From Symsagittifera roscoffensis (taxonomy: Eukaryota > Xenacoelomorpha > Acoela > Convolutidae), in NCBI RefSeq assembly GCF_963678635.1, contig NC_087062.1:58296129-58360128 (forward strand): a stretch of DNA of 64,000 bases. Reading direction: 5' to 3'. The notes under the pieces are model-generated. The model saw nothing but the letters and a program-made list of their open reading frames with translations. It was not told where the DNA came from and did not search any database. The position numbers and the translations under genes were made by a program. Below are positions 1 through 11,894 of the stretch, one piece after another (within the stretch, counting starts at the first letter, position 1; each line of letters begins with the position of its first letter).

Positions 1-660
1 ATCAGGCTAGTTTTGAAGCAAAATTAAACCAGAACAATAGAATGTGAAATTCATAACGGAAGAAAAATAACCAAGCGATAACAAAGCCGAAATTACCTTA
101 GCCGAAACCCTTTAAGCGGATGAAATAATCAAAAAGACTTCAGACTATAGAAAAATTAACGAGTCCCCCTCCCCCTTAAGACACCACACACATACAACCG
201 TTTTTCACTCGTCGATAAACCCAACATGAGGCCATTAAGCCAATACAATTTGGACCCGAAACCTATCAAGAAGAGGAAAAAATTGACAAAGCAGAAAAAA
301 ATGTTTCCATGAAAAACTTGAGCTAATATTTCTATAAAAAGTATAGCAATTAGTGCGATCCAGTGAGCATAAAAATTATGTTTACCCTAAAACGACTCAA
401 AATTAGGTCACTAAGCCAATAAAATCAGCCGAAATTAATAGGGCAGAATAAAGTTTTTCGGCGAAAAAAAACATAGTCAAGAAATTACAAGCAGCAGAAA
501 TCAAAACACCAAAGCAAATACAATGTAAAGAGCGTCCAGAAAAAAGACCATTAACTATGGAATGTGGCAACTAAGCCAAAAAAACAAGCAGATAATTAAA
601 CAACCGCATTTTTTTCGAAATGTAATATTTCCCGTTTGAAAAAAAAACAGATCTTGTCAA
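1..660. other. A+T-rich DNA, no gene seen
   Basis: No convincing coding frame or RNA gene. The stretch is A+T-rich and repeats a loose motif around ACTAAGCC or GCCGAAA (for example near 235, 410, 570 and 1128), which suggests old repetitive DNA leading into the satellite to the right. Confidence 0.5.
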
Positions 661-2640
661 CTTCCAACCCAGGACCAATGCCATACCAGGTATTATTCGT
701 TACCTCCAGGCCAAAAGTGCCGGAGACCCAAAGACATTTGAATTCAATATGAATTGAACCCAAACTTACCATTTCTTATTTTGACCATTCTTGAACAATG
801 TTATTTACGGGGAAAAAAAGTCTAGTACCCTGCTTATCGCATGGGTAACAATAATACTGAACTAAGCTGAGATGATGACTTCAACACAGATACGAAGCAA
901 AGCTTTGCGCCACTTGCGATAAGACGAAACTCTAGCCTTGCAAGCATGCAGGCAGAAACTGAAAAGAAATCGGCTGGTCGACAAATTGAAAACAACAAAA
1001 TCGAGAAACGACAATTGAAAAGACGACAAAAATACATATATCAGCAATGGTGTTCCACTCGAGGAACGCTCATCCAGAAACACAAACGCCGGCGTTTAAC
1101 AGTCTTTAAGAAACATTTATCTAGCGGCAACTAAGCCGACAAAAATCGGAACATTTGCTGATTTCTTGATCGGCCAAAATCAGAACATTTGCCGTGAAAA
1201 ATTCTCCTTTTAAACGATTGAAAAGCACCACTTGCGCTACAAAAATGAATATGATTTAAATCAAAAAAGCGTTTAACACACCTCCGGTGCTTCGAAACTT
1301 ATCGACAACTCATGGAAAACCGCATATAATAGAAACTTGATCTGCAAACTGTTAGTGTACTCAGACAGCACCCAATTACAGGGTTGGTAATTTCAAACTT
1401 TTTAGTTTTTTTAATTCCCATTGTGAAAAACCATAAAAGCGTCATCTCGAAAACTTAATGGGCCTCTGGAGAAATTTGGAGGCCAGATTTGCGACCACTG
1501 AGAGTCCCTGATAGCACCCTACTACAGGGTTGGGAATTTCAAATTTCATGACATTTTTCCCGAAAAAAATTGAGAAAATCATAAAAAAATTCTTATCTCG
1601 GAAACTAAAAGGATTTGAGCATTCATATTTAGAGGAAAGATTTGAGACGACTGGGTGAACGCTGACAATAGGGTTGTGCCTTTATCAGTTTAGTACTCTC
1701 AAATTTTCTGAATTTATTTGTGGATAAGTTCTTTGAGACATTTTGAGAAAATCAAAAAAACGCCACATCTCGGAAACTAAAAGCATTTCAGCAGTCGCAT
1801 TTGAGCAGTCGCTGTGGCGAGATTTGTGGCGAGTACCCTGACAGCACTCAACTACAAAAAACACAAAAATCGTCATATCTCGAAAACTACAAGGATTTGA
1901 AAGTCATATTTGGAGACAAGATTCGCAATTCTTGAAAGTACTCAGACAGGACCCAACTACAGGTTTAGGAATTTCAAATTTTCACAAAATCACAAAAAAC
2001 AAAAAACACAAAAAACATCATATCTCGAAAACTACAAAGATTCGAGCAGTCATATTCGGAGGCAAGATTCGCAGTCTTTGGGAGTACTCTGACAAGACCC
2101 AACTACAGGGTTGGGAACTTCAGATTTTGCAAGAAACGAAAGTTTTCTGAAAATTTATTGAAAAAATCACAAAAAACGTCATATCTCGAAAACTACAAGG
2201 ATTTGAACAGACATATTTGGAGGCAAGATTTGCAAATTCTTAGAGTACTCTGACAGCACCCAACTACAGGGTTGGGAATTTCAAATTTTGGAAATAATTA
2301 ATTTAATTTCTCTGAAAATTTATGAAAAAATCACAAAAAAGTCATATCTCGAAAACTACAACGATTTGAGCAGTCATATTTGGAGGCAAGATTCTCAATC
2401 CTTGATAGTACTCTGACAGTACCCAACTACCGGGTTGGGACCTCCATGTTTTCCAAATTATTTTGTAATTTGAGTTTTCGAAAAACTTTTAAAAAGTCAC
2501 AAAAATCGTCTCACCTCGTTAACTAAAAGGATTTGGAGGCCAAATTTGCGACTCCTTGGGGAATCCGGACAGCCTCTCATTATTGGGCTACTTATTTCAA
2601 ACTCCGTGAAATAACCACTAAAATCAAACTGGAAAATCGA
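661..2640. repeat. Diverged satellite unit with 110-170 bp degenerate monomers
   Basis: The left part (about 780-960 and 1278-1330) is a diverged match to the 1.7 kb unit further right: the same CTCCGGTGCTTCGAA segment occurs at 1281 and 3129. From about 1440 to 2600 a degenerate monomer recurs, marked by CATCTCGAAAACTA-like blocks near 1442, 1593, 1764, 1873, 2021, 2180, 2341 and 2510, each followed by GGCAAGATT and then CAACTACAGGGTTGGGAATTT. Spacing varies from about 110 to 170 bp. It looks like an older, unhomogenised edge of the satellite array. Short reading frames here are accidental. Confidence 0.8.
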
Positions 2641-5600
2641 AAAAAAATTCCTAACCATTGCAATATACGATATAGCTTAAAAGTGAAAAAAAAAAACTTT
2701 TCGTAAAGATGCAAAAATAACACGTTGAAAAAAGTTAAACATGGCTAGCTAGTCAAGCCGCATTTAAATAAATAATCGAGAATAGGTTTCAATTAGGCTG
2801 GATACTTAAAACGCTATCATATTCAAAATATATCTGTTCCAACAGAAAGGCTCAGTGGATTAATGAGTCCAGGAGATGAGTCCTGTGAACAATATTATTT
2901 AAGGTGAGAAAAGTCTACTGCCTGATTGCAATACCCTTGCTCATCGTAAGGGTGATCATTAAGTTGATAAAGCTTTAAAAAGCAAAAGACGAAAAAATCA
3001 GACATTATCGATAAAAACAACACTGCTAAAAACAAACTTTCGCAAACTACAAATAAACATGCCTCAAAAAATTTATGTCATTGATGGTATAAATTTTCTA
3101 GCTCCACTCTGATAACTCAATACTTGTAACCTCCGGTGCTTCGAAGTTTTGTCAACTCATATAAAAACGCAAATCTTGGAAATAAGATTTACATCCATCG
3201 AGGGTACTCTAGCAGCACCAAATTACAGATTTTGTTATTTCCAATTTTATTCAAGTTTTTTATAATTCAAAATTTGAAAACCATACAAATTTTAAGTTTT
3301 TTATCTAAGTTTTTGAAAAACTTTAAGATCACAGAAAAGTGAAAATTGTCACATCTCGAAAACTAAAAGCAATTGAAAGGTTGCAATTGGATGCAAGATT
3401 TTTGTTTTCTGAGAGTCCTCACAATACCCAACTGCAGGTTTCTGTTTTTTAATTTTTGAGAAACTTCAAATTGAAGTTTTCTTTAAAATTTTTTGAAAAA
3501 CCATAAAAAGTACCATATCTCAAAATCTACAAAAACTTGAGCAGTCATAATTAGAGGCAAGATTCGCAACACCTGAGGGTAATCTAAGAGCCCCCAACTA
3601 CAGGTTTAGGAATTCCGAAGTATGAAAATAATAAATTAAGTTTTCTGAAAATTTTTCTGAAAAACCACAAAAAATGTCCTATCTAGATAACTACAAAGAT
3701 TTGAACAGTCATATTTGGGGGCAAAATTTGCAAACGCTGAAGTTATTCTGAAAGCCCTCAAAGAAAGGGTTAGGAATTCAACACTAAAAAAAATTAAATT
3801 TAAGTTTCTGAAAATTTTTTGAAGAAAAACCACAAAAAACGTCATATCTTAAAAAAGAAATAACAAACGTCTAATCTCGGATACAAAAAGTATTTGAGCA
3901 AAGGAAATTGGACGCAAAAATAGCAAAATAGAAACGCTCCGAGAACTATCACAGTATCCAACTACAAGAATGAGAATTTCAGATCTTTTGAATTTTTAAA
4001 ATCTAAACTTTTGAAAAATTAAAAAGAATCATACATGTCATATCTCGATAACTACAAAGAATTGAGCAAATTTAGAGACAAGATTTGCAATCTTTGAGAA
4101 TACTCGGACACCACCAACTACATGGTAGAAAATTTCAAAATTTGTGAATTACTTCTCATTAGTTTTCTGGAAATTTTCGAAAAAATCACTAAAATCTTCG
4201 AATCTCGAAAACTAAAGGATTTGGGCATTCATAATTCGTGGCTAAAATTCGCAACCTCTGGGGGAACCATGAAAGCATCCCACTACTGTGTTGCTTATTT
4301 TAAACTCGGTTAAATATACAGAATTGAAATTGGAAAATTAAAAAAAATTCTTAACCCTTGCAATATACGGTATAGCTTAAAAGTGAAAAAAAAACTTTTC
4401 GTAAAGATGCAAAAATAAAACGTTGAAAAAAGTTAAACATGGCTAGCTAGTCAAGCCGCATTTAAATAAATAATCGAGAATAGGTTTCAATTAGGCTGGA
4501 TACTTAAAACGCTATCATATTCAAAATATATCTGTTCCAACAGAAAGGCTCAGTGGATTAATGAGTCCAGGAGATGAGTCCTGTGAACAATATTATTTAA
4601 GGTGAGAAAAGTCTACTGCCTGATTGCAATACCCTTGCTCATCGTAAGGGTGATCATTAAGTTGATAAAGCTTTAAAAAGCAAAAGACGAAAAAATCAGA
4701 CATTATCGATAAAAACAACACTGCTAAAAACAAACTTTCGCAAACTACAAATAAACATGCCTCAAAAAATTTATGTCATTGATGGTATAAATTTTCTAGC
4801 TCCACTCTGATAACTCAATCTTTGTAACCTCCGGTGCTTCGAAGTTTTGTCAACTCATATAAAAACGCAAATCTTGGAAATAAGATTTACATCCATCGAG
4901 GGTACTCTAGCAGCACCAAATTACAGATTTTGCTATTTCCAATTTTATTCAAGTTTTTTATAATTCAAAATTTGAAAACCATACAAATTTTAAGTTTTTT
5001 ATCTAAGTTTTTGAAAAACTTTAAGATCACAGAAAAGTGAAAATTGTCACATCTCGAAAACTAAAAGCAATTGAAAGGTTGCAATTGGATGCAAGATTTT
5101 TGTTTTCTGAGAGTCCTCACAATACCCAACTGCAGGTTTCTGTTTTTTAATTTTTGAGAAACTTCAAATTGAAGTTTTCTTTAAAATTTTTTGAAAAACC
5201 ATAAAAAGTACCATATCTCAAAATCTACAAAAACTTGAGCAGTCATAATTAGAGGCAAGATTCGCAACACCTGAGGGTAATCTAAGAGCCCCCAACTACA
5301 GGGTTAGGAATTCCGAAGTATGAAAATAATAAATTAAGTTTTCTGAAAATTTTTCTGAAAAACCACAAAAAATGTCCTATCTAGATAACTACAAAGATTT
5401 GAACAGTCATATTTGGGGGCAAAAATTGCAAACGCTGAAGTTATTCTGAAAGCCCTCAAAGAAAGGGTTAGGAATTCAACACTAAAAAAAATTAAATTTA
5501 AGTTTCTGAAAATTTTTTGAAGAAAAACCACAAAAAACGTCATATCTTAAAAAAGAAATAACAAACGTCTAATCTCGGATACAAAAAGTATTTGAGCAAA

Positions 5601-8232
5601 GGAAATTGGACGCAAAAATAGCAAAATAGAAACGCTCCGAGAACTATCACAGTATCCAACTACAAGAATGAGAATTTCAGATCTTTTGAATTTTTAAAAT
5701 CTAAACTTTTGAAAAATTAAAAAGAATCATACATGTCATATCTCGATAACTACAAAGAATTGAGCAGTCAAATTTAGAGACAAGATTTGCAATCTTTGAG
5801 AATACTCGGACACCACCAACTACATGGTAGAAAATTTCAAAATTTGTGAATTACTTCTCATTAGTTTTCTGGAAATTTTCGAAAAAATCACTAAAATCTT
5901 CGAATCTCGAAAACTAAAGGATTTGGGCATTCATAATTCGTGGCTAAAATTCGCAACCTCTGGGGGAACCATGAAAGCATCCCACTACTGTGTTGCTTAT
6001 TTTAAACTCGGTTAAATATACAGAATTGAAATTGGAAAATTAAGAAAAAATTCTTAACCCTTGCAATATACGGTATAGCTTAAAAGTGAAAAAAAAAACT
6101 TTTCGTAAAGATGCAAAATTAACACGTTGAAAAAAGTTAAACATGGCTAGCTAGTCAAGCCGCATTTAAATAAATAATCGAGAATAGGTTTCAATTAGGC
6201 TGGATACTTAAAACGCTATCATATTCAAAATATATCTGTTCCAACAGAAAGGCTCAGTGGATTAATGAGTCCAGGAGATGAGTCCTGTGAACAATATTAT
6301 TTAAGGTGAGAAAAGTCTACTGCCTGATTGCAATACCCTTGCTCATCGTAAGGGTGATCATTAAGTTGATAAAGCTTTAAAAAGCAAAAGACGAAAAAAT
6401 CAGACATTATCGATAAAAACAACACTGCTAAAAACAAACTTTCGCAAACTACAAATAAACATGCCTCAAAAAATTTATGTCATTGATGGTATAAATTTTC
6501 TAGCTCCACTCTGATAACTCAATACTTGTAACCTCCGGTGCTTCGAAGTTTTGTCAACTCATATAAAAACGCAAATCTTGGAAATAAGATTTACATCCAT
6601 CGAGGGTACTCTAGCAGCACCAAATTACAGATTTTGTTATTTCCAATTTTATTCAAGTTTTTTATAATTCAAAATTTGAAAACCATACAAATTTTAAGTT
6701 TTTTATCTAAGTTTTTGAAAAACTTTAAGATCACAGAAAAGTGAAAATTGTCACATCTCGAAAACTAAAAGCAATTGAAAGGTTGCAATTGGATGCAAGA
6801 TTTTTGTTTTCTGAGAGTCCTCACAATACCCAACTGCAGGTTTCTGTTTTTTAATTTTTGAGAAACTTCAAATTGAAGTTTTCTTTAAAATTTTTTGAAA
6901 AACCATAAAAAGTACCATATCTCAAAATCTACAAAAACTTGAGCAGTCATAATTAGAGGCAAGATTCGCAACACCTGAGGGTAATCTAAGAGCCCCCAAC
7001 TACAGGGTTAGGAATTCCGAAGTATGAAAATAATAAATTATGTTTTCTGAAAATTTTTCTGATAAACCACAAAAAATGTCCTATCTAGATAACTACAAAG
7101 ATTTGAACAGTCATATTTGGGGGCAAAATTTGCAAACGCTGAAGTTATTCTGAAAGCCCTCAAAGAAAGGGTTAGGAATTCAACACTAAAAAAATTAAAT
7201 TTAAGTTTCTGAAAATTTTTTGAAGAAAAACCACAAAAAACGTCATATCTTAAAAAAGAAATAACAAACGTCTAATCTCGGATACAAAAAGTATTTGAGC
7301 AAAGGAAATTGGACGCAAAAATAGCAAAATAGAAACGCTCCGAGAACTATCACAGTATCCAACTACAAGAATGAGAATTTCAGATCTTTTGAATTTTTAA
7401 AATCTAAACTTTTGAAAAATTAAAAAGAATCATACATGTCATATCTCGATAACTACAAAGAATTGAGCAGTCAAATTTAGAGACAAGATTTGCAATCTTT
7501 GAGAATACTCGGACACCACCAACTACATGGTAGAAAATTTCAAAATTTGTGAATTACTTCTCATTAGTTTTCTGGAAATTTTCGAAAAAATCACTAAAAT
7601 CTTCGAATCTCGAAAACTAAAGGATTTGGGCATTCATAATTCGTGGCTAAAATTCGCAACCTCTGGGGGAACCATGAAAGCATCCCACTACTGTGTTGCT
7701 TATTTTAAACTCGGTTAAATATACAGAATTGAAATTGGAAAATTAAAAAAAAATTCTTAACCCTTGCAATATACGGTATAGCTTAAAAGTGAAAAAAAAA
7801 ACTTTTCGTAAAGATGCAAAAATAACACGTTGAAAAAAGTTAAACATGGCTAGCTAGTCAAGCCGCATTTAAATAAATAATCGAGAATAGGTTTCAATTA
7901 GGCTGGATACTTAAAACGCTATCATATTCAAAATATATCTGTTCCAACAGAAAGGCTCAGTGGATTAATGAGTCCAGGAGATGAGTCCTGTGAACAATAT
8001 TATTTAAGGTGAGAAAAGTCTACTGCCTGATTGCAATACCCTTGCTCATCGTAAGGGTGATCATTAAGTTGATAAAGCTTTAAAAAGCAAAAGACGAAAA
8101 AATCAGACATTATCGATAAAAACAACACTGCTAAAAACAAACTTTCGCAAACTACAAATAAACATGCCTCAAAAAATTTATGTCATTGATGGTATAAATT
8201 TTCTAGCTCCACTCTGATAACTCAATACTTGT
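2641..8232. repeat. 1.7 kb higher-order satellite array, about 3.2 copies
   Basis: The anchor ATGGCTAGCTAGTCAAGCCG occurs at 2741, 4439, 6143 and 7846, giving unit lengths of 1698, 1704 and 1703 bp. The fourth copy stops at about 8232, where the sequence changes abruptly. Copies differ at only a few positions by eye, for example GTTTTGTTATT versus GTTTTGCTATT near 3231 and 4929, so amplification or homogenisation is recent. Inside each unit lie several diverged 110-170 bp monomers of the kind seen in 1440-2600. The same 63-69 aa frames recur in each unit; they are repeat by-products, not genes. Confidence 0.93.
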
Positions 8233-8655
8233 GTTGGTCTACTTTTCGACCGGTACAAAAGTTTGACTTTTTTGACCGCACTCACTGTTGCACCAACCTT
8301 CATGACATAGTTTTCATATTATATTTGCTTGGTCTTGGATTTCGCAAGGATACAAATCTGTGCCATGAACGTCAAAACAACGCAACCATCCAATAATTCC
8401 ATGAACCTCAAGCAATTATATCATTAAATGAGCGGAGTACGCAAACGACATTCGCAACTTATAATCCAAGTGATATATATGGATATATGGCAACAGCCTC
8501 TAAAGCAAAAGAGCAAAAAAGGATTAGTTGTTCCAGTTAGTATCAGATCAGTTGTGTGACTACTTCTCTCAGTGACTCTAAGAGTGAAGTCCAATGGCTT
8601 CAATGTCCCTTGTGTTGATGTAAGACCTATTGATCAAGCAATAATAGTCAACTAT
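8233..8655. other. Unassigned DNA between satellite and LINE tail
   Basis: A unique-looking stretch that starts exactly where the satellite match ends and runs to the LINE 3' tail. I see no coding frame, RNA gene or clear repeat. Confidence 0.4.
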
Positions 8656-9426
8656 CAAGTCAAGTCAAGTTTTTATGACCATTAGGCAGTGCCTAATGTG
8701 GTCATTTCAAATGTTTTTTCCTATCTCCGTTCGAATTCGTACATGTCAATTCCAATCGCTTTTCAATATTTGTCCAGTTTCCAATTGAATTCGTCGATGG
8801 TCTTGCTTTGCACTGTTTCCTGTGGCAGATTGTTCCAGTTGAGCGGTGCTCTTATCGTGAAGAAATTTTTTCGCCATTTCTAGATTTGCTTTACGTACTA
8901 CTACTTTACATGCGTTACCTCTAGAATCCCTATCATTCCGCTCGAATAGTCCCACAGTGGCATTCCTATCATAAAAACCATAGCAGATCTTATACATTTC
9001 TATCATTGTCCCTCTTTACCTTCAGCGACGATAGATTCAGTTCTTTAAGGCGTTCGTAATAGGATAGATTTTTTATACCACTAGCTCTTCTTTGTACGTT
9101 TTGCAAGATCTTTTGATACTTGATCAACGTTGGGTGCCAGATTAAGTTCGCAAACTCAAGGTGTGGCCGTATCAAGCATTTATAGATGTTTAAAAATACT
9201 TGCTTCATTGCTTTAGTGAAACTTTTCTTAACTACTGCTATCATGCCGTTTGCCTTATTGGCGTTTTTAGTGATGTGTGTTTCGGATGTCATTTTGTTTT
9301 CAAGCCAGATGAACAGGTCTTTTTCGAGTTTCACTTCTTTAATGTTTTCGCCGTTGATTTTATAGTTCCTCTTCATATCCAAATTCTTGGATCTCTTTTT
9401 CATGTGAACACATTTGTTGGTATTTA
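8656..9426 (-). pseudogene. CR1-like LINE, 3' part: C-terminal end of ORF2 plus tail
   Basis: Read on the minus strand, the frame from 9426 encodes the post-RT region of a non-LTR retrotransposon: NTNKC at its start, then a KAN segment, a LIRPHLEFA-type motif, an NVQRRA motif and ERLKELNLSSL. After a frame change near 9000 the C-terminal MYKICYGF segment continues to about 8746. These blocks are characteristic of CR1/Jockey-type LINEs. The 3' end carries a short tandem tail, TTGACT repeated (plus-strand AGTCAAGTCAAG near 8656-8670), as CR1-type elements often do. The frameshift shows it is dead. It is the downstream half of the LINE whose RT lies at 26411-27290; element 1 sits between the halves. 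Confidence 0.82.
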
Positions 9427-10330
9427 TGTGCCAGTCGGTCATATTTGGAAGTTTGACCTTGAGAAAAACAAGAACGCTTAATTTTGGAGTGAAATTTGAT
9501 TTTTCAAAAATTCGAATGGAGCCTGTCATGCACGATTTTCTCGCGATGACTGAAAACCAAAAAAGAGAAATCAGAATGATCGAGTAACAATCGCGGAAAA
9601 GTTGCCAGATAAAGCAGTAGGAAATTGCCATTCGCAATTTCCCTCACAATAAAACTAGAGTAGAGCTGTCCTATCTGAAACAGAAGGAAGCGTATTCCCG
9701 AGAACTGGACTATTATTGCTCGACTGGATTATTATTCAAACTGGACTAGAGTGAACCTTCGATGGAAAGGTGGACAGCTTGAGTGTCCCAATGGTTCACG
9801 AGAAACCATACTCTAGAGTTCAAACTTGTTCCTGTTATTGAAACTGATAAACATTAAACTTATTTAGTTACATTTTTTAATTCTCGAGTTGATTACCGAC
9901 TTAATTACTCCCAGTTCTTGAGCGAGCTACGATGTGAGTACTCAATTTAAATTTCTAGAGTGTGTTTTATGATTGTTATGTTGAGGTAAGGCGAGTTTTA
10001 GGTTGATCCATCTGAAATGGATCAAAGTTCCACTGTCTAACAAAAGTAACTTAACGGATTGTTCCGACCCGGTTTTTAACGGCGTTCATGTATTTTGGGT
10101 ATCTAGAGACCTAAGTATGGGGACGTTCTCATTTCTAGAGTGGGGGGATATTTTGGTAGTAGCCTTTAAGCTGTAACGGGTTGTAGTCTCATGTCACAAG
10201 CGAACCAAATTGGCTCCGACTGATTTGAGGTAGAAAAACACAAGAGATAGTGTCCCTGACTCTTGAGCCAATGGTTAGCGGGCCTATTTTTCTTAAGCCT
10301 CATGTGTGACTACAGTAGACGAATGTTACA
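9427..10330 (+). repeat. Element 1 5' LTR
   Basis: 904 bp, nearly identical to 25507-26410. It starts TGTGCCAG and ends TGTTACA, so it has the usual TG and CA ends. A possible AATAAA polyadenylation signal lies at 9648-9653. The 11 bases after it lead directly to the primer binding site. The only shared sequence I see with the element 2 LTR is the last dozen bases, GAATGTTACA. Confidence 0.92.
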
Positions 10331-10341
10331 TAGTGTTTTTA

Positions 10342-10356
10342 TGGCGCTCCTGGGTG
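10342..10356 (+). promoter_or_regulatory. Element 1 primer binding site candidate
   Basis: TGGCGCTCCTGGGTG begins 11 bases after the LTR. It starts with TGG, the complement of a tRNA CCA end, and the next base pair implies a G discriminator. The same string occurs at the matching place in element 2, so it is under constraint. I cannot name the tRNA with certainty. Confidence 0.65.
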
Positions 10357-10835
10357 TTTACGACATCAAGACTACGGATTCGAACCCACTTGAGACAGCT
10401 TTGGGCTGCATGCCCATTCTAGAGTACCGGTGGTACGGTTCGGCAGGAACGTGCGAACCTTCCGGTTGTACCGTGATAGCTTTTTAAGAAAACTCGAGAA
10501 AACTTCCTGGCACGCTCTCCGAACGAGGCTTAGCTAACCGAGTAAAGGGGGGCAACTAGGGGGACAAAAACACGAGCAAAAAGACAAAAAGCGAAACAAA
10601 AACCAAAAAAGAATAGAAAAAGGAACAAATACCATAAAACGAAAAAAGACAGTGACTTTGACACCAGATTAGTTGGATCAAACCTTTATATTAATTAAAT
10701 AGTATACCCATACTGTTTTACAAGTTCGATCGTTTCGATCAACCTAGCGATTTAACCCAGTAACCTCAATAAAGTGCCCGAGTGTGGGGCGTTGTCAAGG
10801 GTTTTCAGATAGCTTGGAACTTAGCTGGACAACAA

Positions 10836-11040
10836 GGAGACTTGACTGGAAGAGGTGACCAGCCGAGTGGGAAAGTGGTTCAGGAGCACTAAAGCTGAAC
10901 CAATAGGAGACTTGACTGGAAGAGGTGACCAGCCGAGTGGGAAAGTGGTTCAGGAGCACTTGAGCTGAACCAATAGGAGACTGGACTGGAAGAGGTGACC
11001 AGTCGAGTGGGAAAGTAGCCAAGAAGGATTTGGCAGTTCT
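10836..11040 (+). repeat. 70 bp tandem repeat, about 2.8 copies
   Basis: GGAGACTTGACTGGAAGAGG starts at 10836 and 10906, with a variant at 10976, so the period is exactly 70. The array is copied again at about 12455-12659 by the larger duplication. On the minus strand it gives a repetitive 95-codon frame that I regard as accidental. Confidence 0.88.
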
Positions 11041-11227
11041 CGAGTTCTCAAGTTGGGCAGAACGGGTATCGTTAAAATCCACATTACATTATAAGAGATA
11101 AGTGTAAAATTGGATAAACGAAATCCCCCGGTTTTGAGGAACGTTTTTACTTGAGCAGGCCTGGAGACAGGTCTACGGTTTTCTCTTGAGAGGTTTAGCA
11201 CCCGGCGCTTAAGGTAATTTTAGGCTT

Positions 11228-11315
11228 AAGAAGGGGGGCTAAAAAAGGGGGGACATTAGAAGGGGGGCTGGTTAGGTTAGAGTTTGGCGGTTGCAAATTG
11301 TAAAAAGGGGGGAAA
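11228..11315 (+). repeat. G-run cluster in the leader
   Basis: Four runs of six G (after AA, AAAAAA, TTAGAA and TAAAAA) lie within about 90 bases on the transcript strand, with more G-runs near 11450 and 11495. A near copy is at about 12850-12930. Such spacing could allow G-quadruplex folding of the leader RNA; this is inference. Confidence 0.6.
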
Positions 11316-11737
11316 CTAGAGTAACTAATTAATCGACATCGTTGATTTAGTTACATTAGTCATTAACACGCGTTGGTAATAATAGTCGGAGTCGGATATC
11401 GAAATTTAAACTCGAGTTAAGGCAGGTACCCTGGTCGGATTGGTAGGGGGGAACGGACATAGACAATTCTGGTGATACCCAATAAGATTATTAGTTGGGG
11501 GGAGGAAAACGCGTGGCAATTAGGTACCAGACAATTTTTTTTCGACAAAAGGTAGACATTTGTCACCTTTGAATTTTAGGTGGGTTCATCTATCTGTTTT
11601 TATTACTTTTTCTGGCTTAGAATTTTTGTTACATTTTGGTGAGGATTTGTGTTTAGTTTTTACACGAACAGGTGATCACAAGATACCTGCGCACAGGTTT
11701 TGGTTTCAAGTTGCTTGGAACATTGAAAAAGAGGTAA

Positions 11738-11771
<34 letters not shown>

Positions 11772-11894
11772 GGTGTCAGCATTTGGCCTTTAAGAGAGGG
11801 TTTTTGGCAAAATTTTACTAGAGCTTGAGTGGTGGTACAAGGTACAGTGAATCAAGAAGTCCTCATAACGAAGAAGAAAGAGGTCCCACTGCTC

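Noticed and set aside
2860..2890. Hammerhead-like string (TAATGAGTCC ... ATGAGTCCTG) in each satellite unit
   Set aside because: The core CTGATGA and the closing GAAA are not in the right places, and the stems do not pair as needed for a hammerhead ribozyme.
3136..7718. Recurring 63-69 aa frames in the satellite
   Set aside because: They repeat because the DNA repeats. They have A+T-driven composition, no motif, and appear on both strands.
9421..9430. Target site duplication for element 1
   Set aside because: TTTA on the left and TAAA on the right do not match. The A/T-rich ends allow several alignments, so I do not claim one.
8990..9637. 215-codon minus-strand frame
   Set aside because: It fuses LTR sequence of element 1 (first about 70 codons) with the LINE remnant; only the LINE part is meaningful.
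10372..10390. tRNA B-box-like GGATTCGAACCC after the primer site
   Set aside because: No cloverleaf can be drawn with the upstream sequence, and the segment is absent from the element 2 leader.
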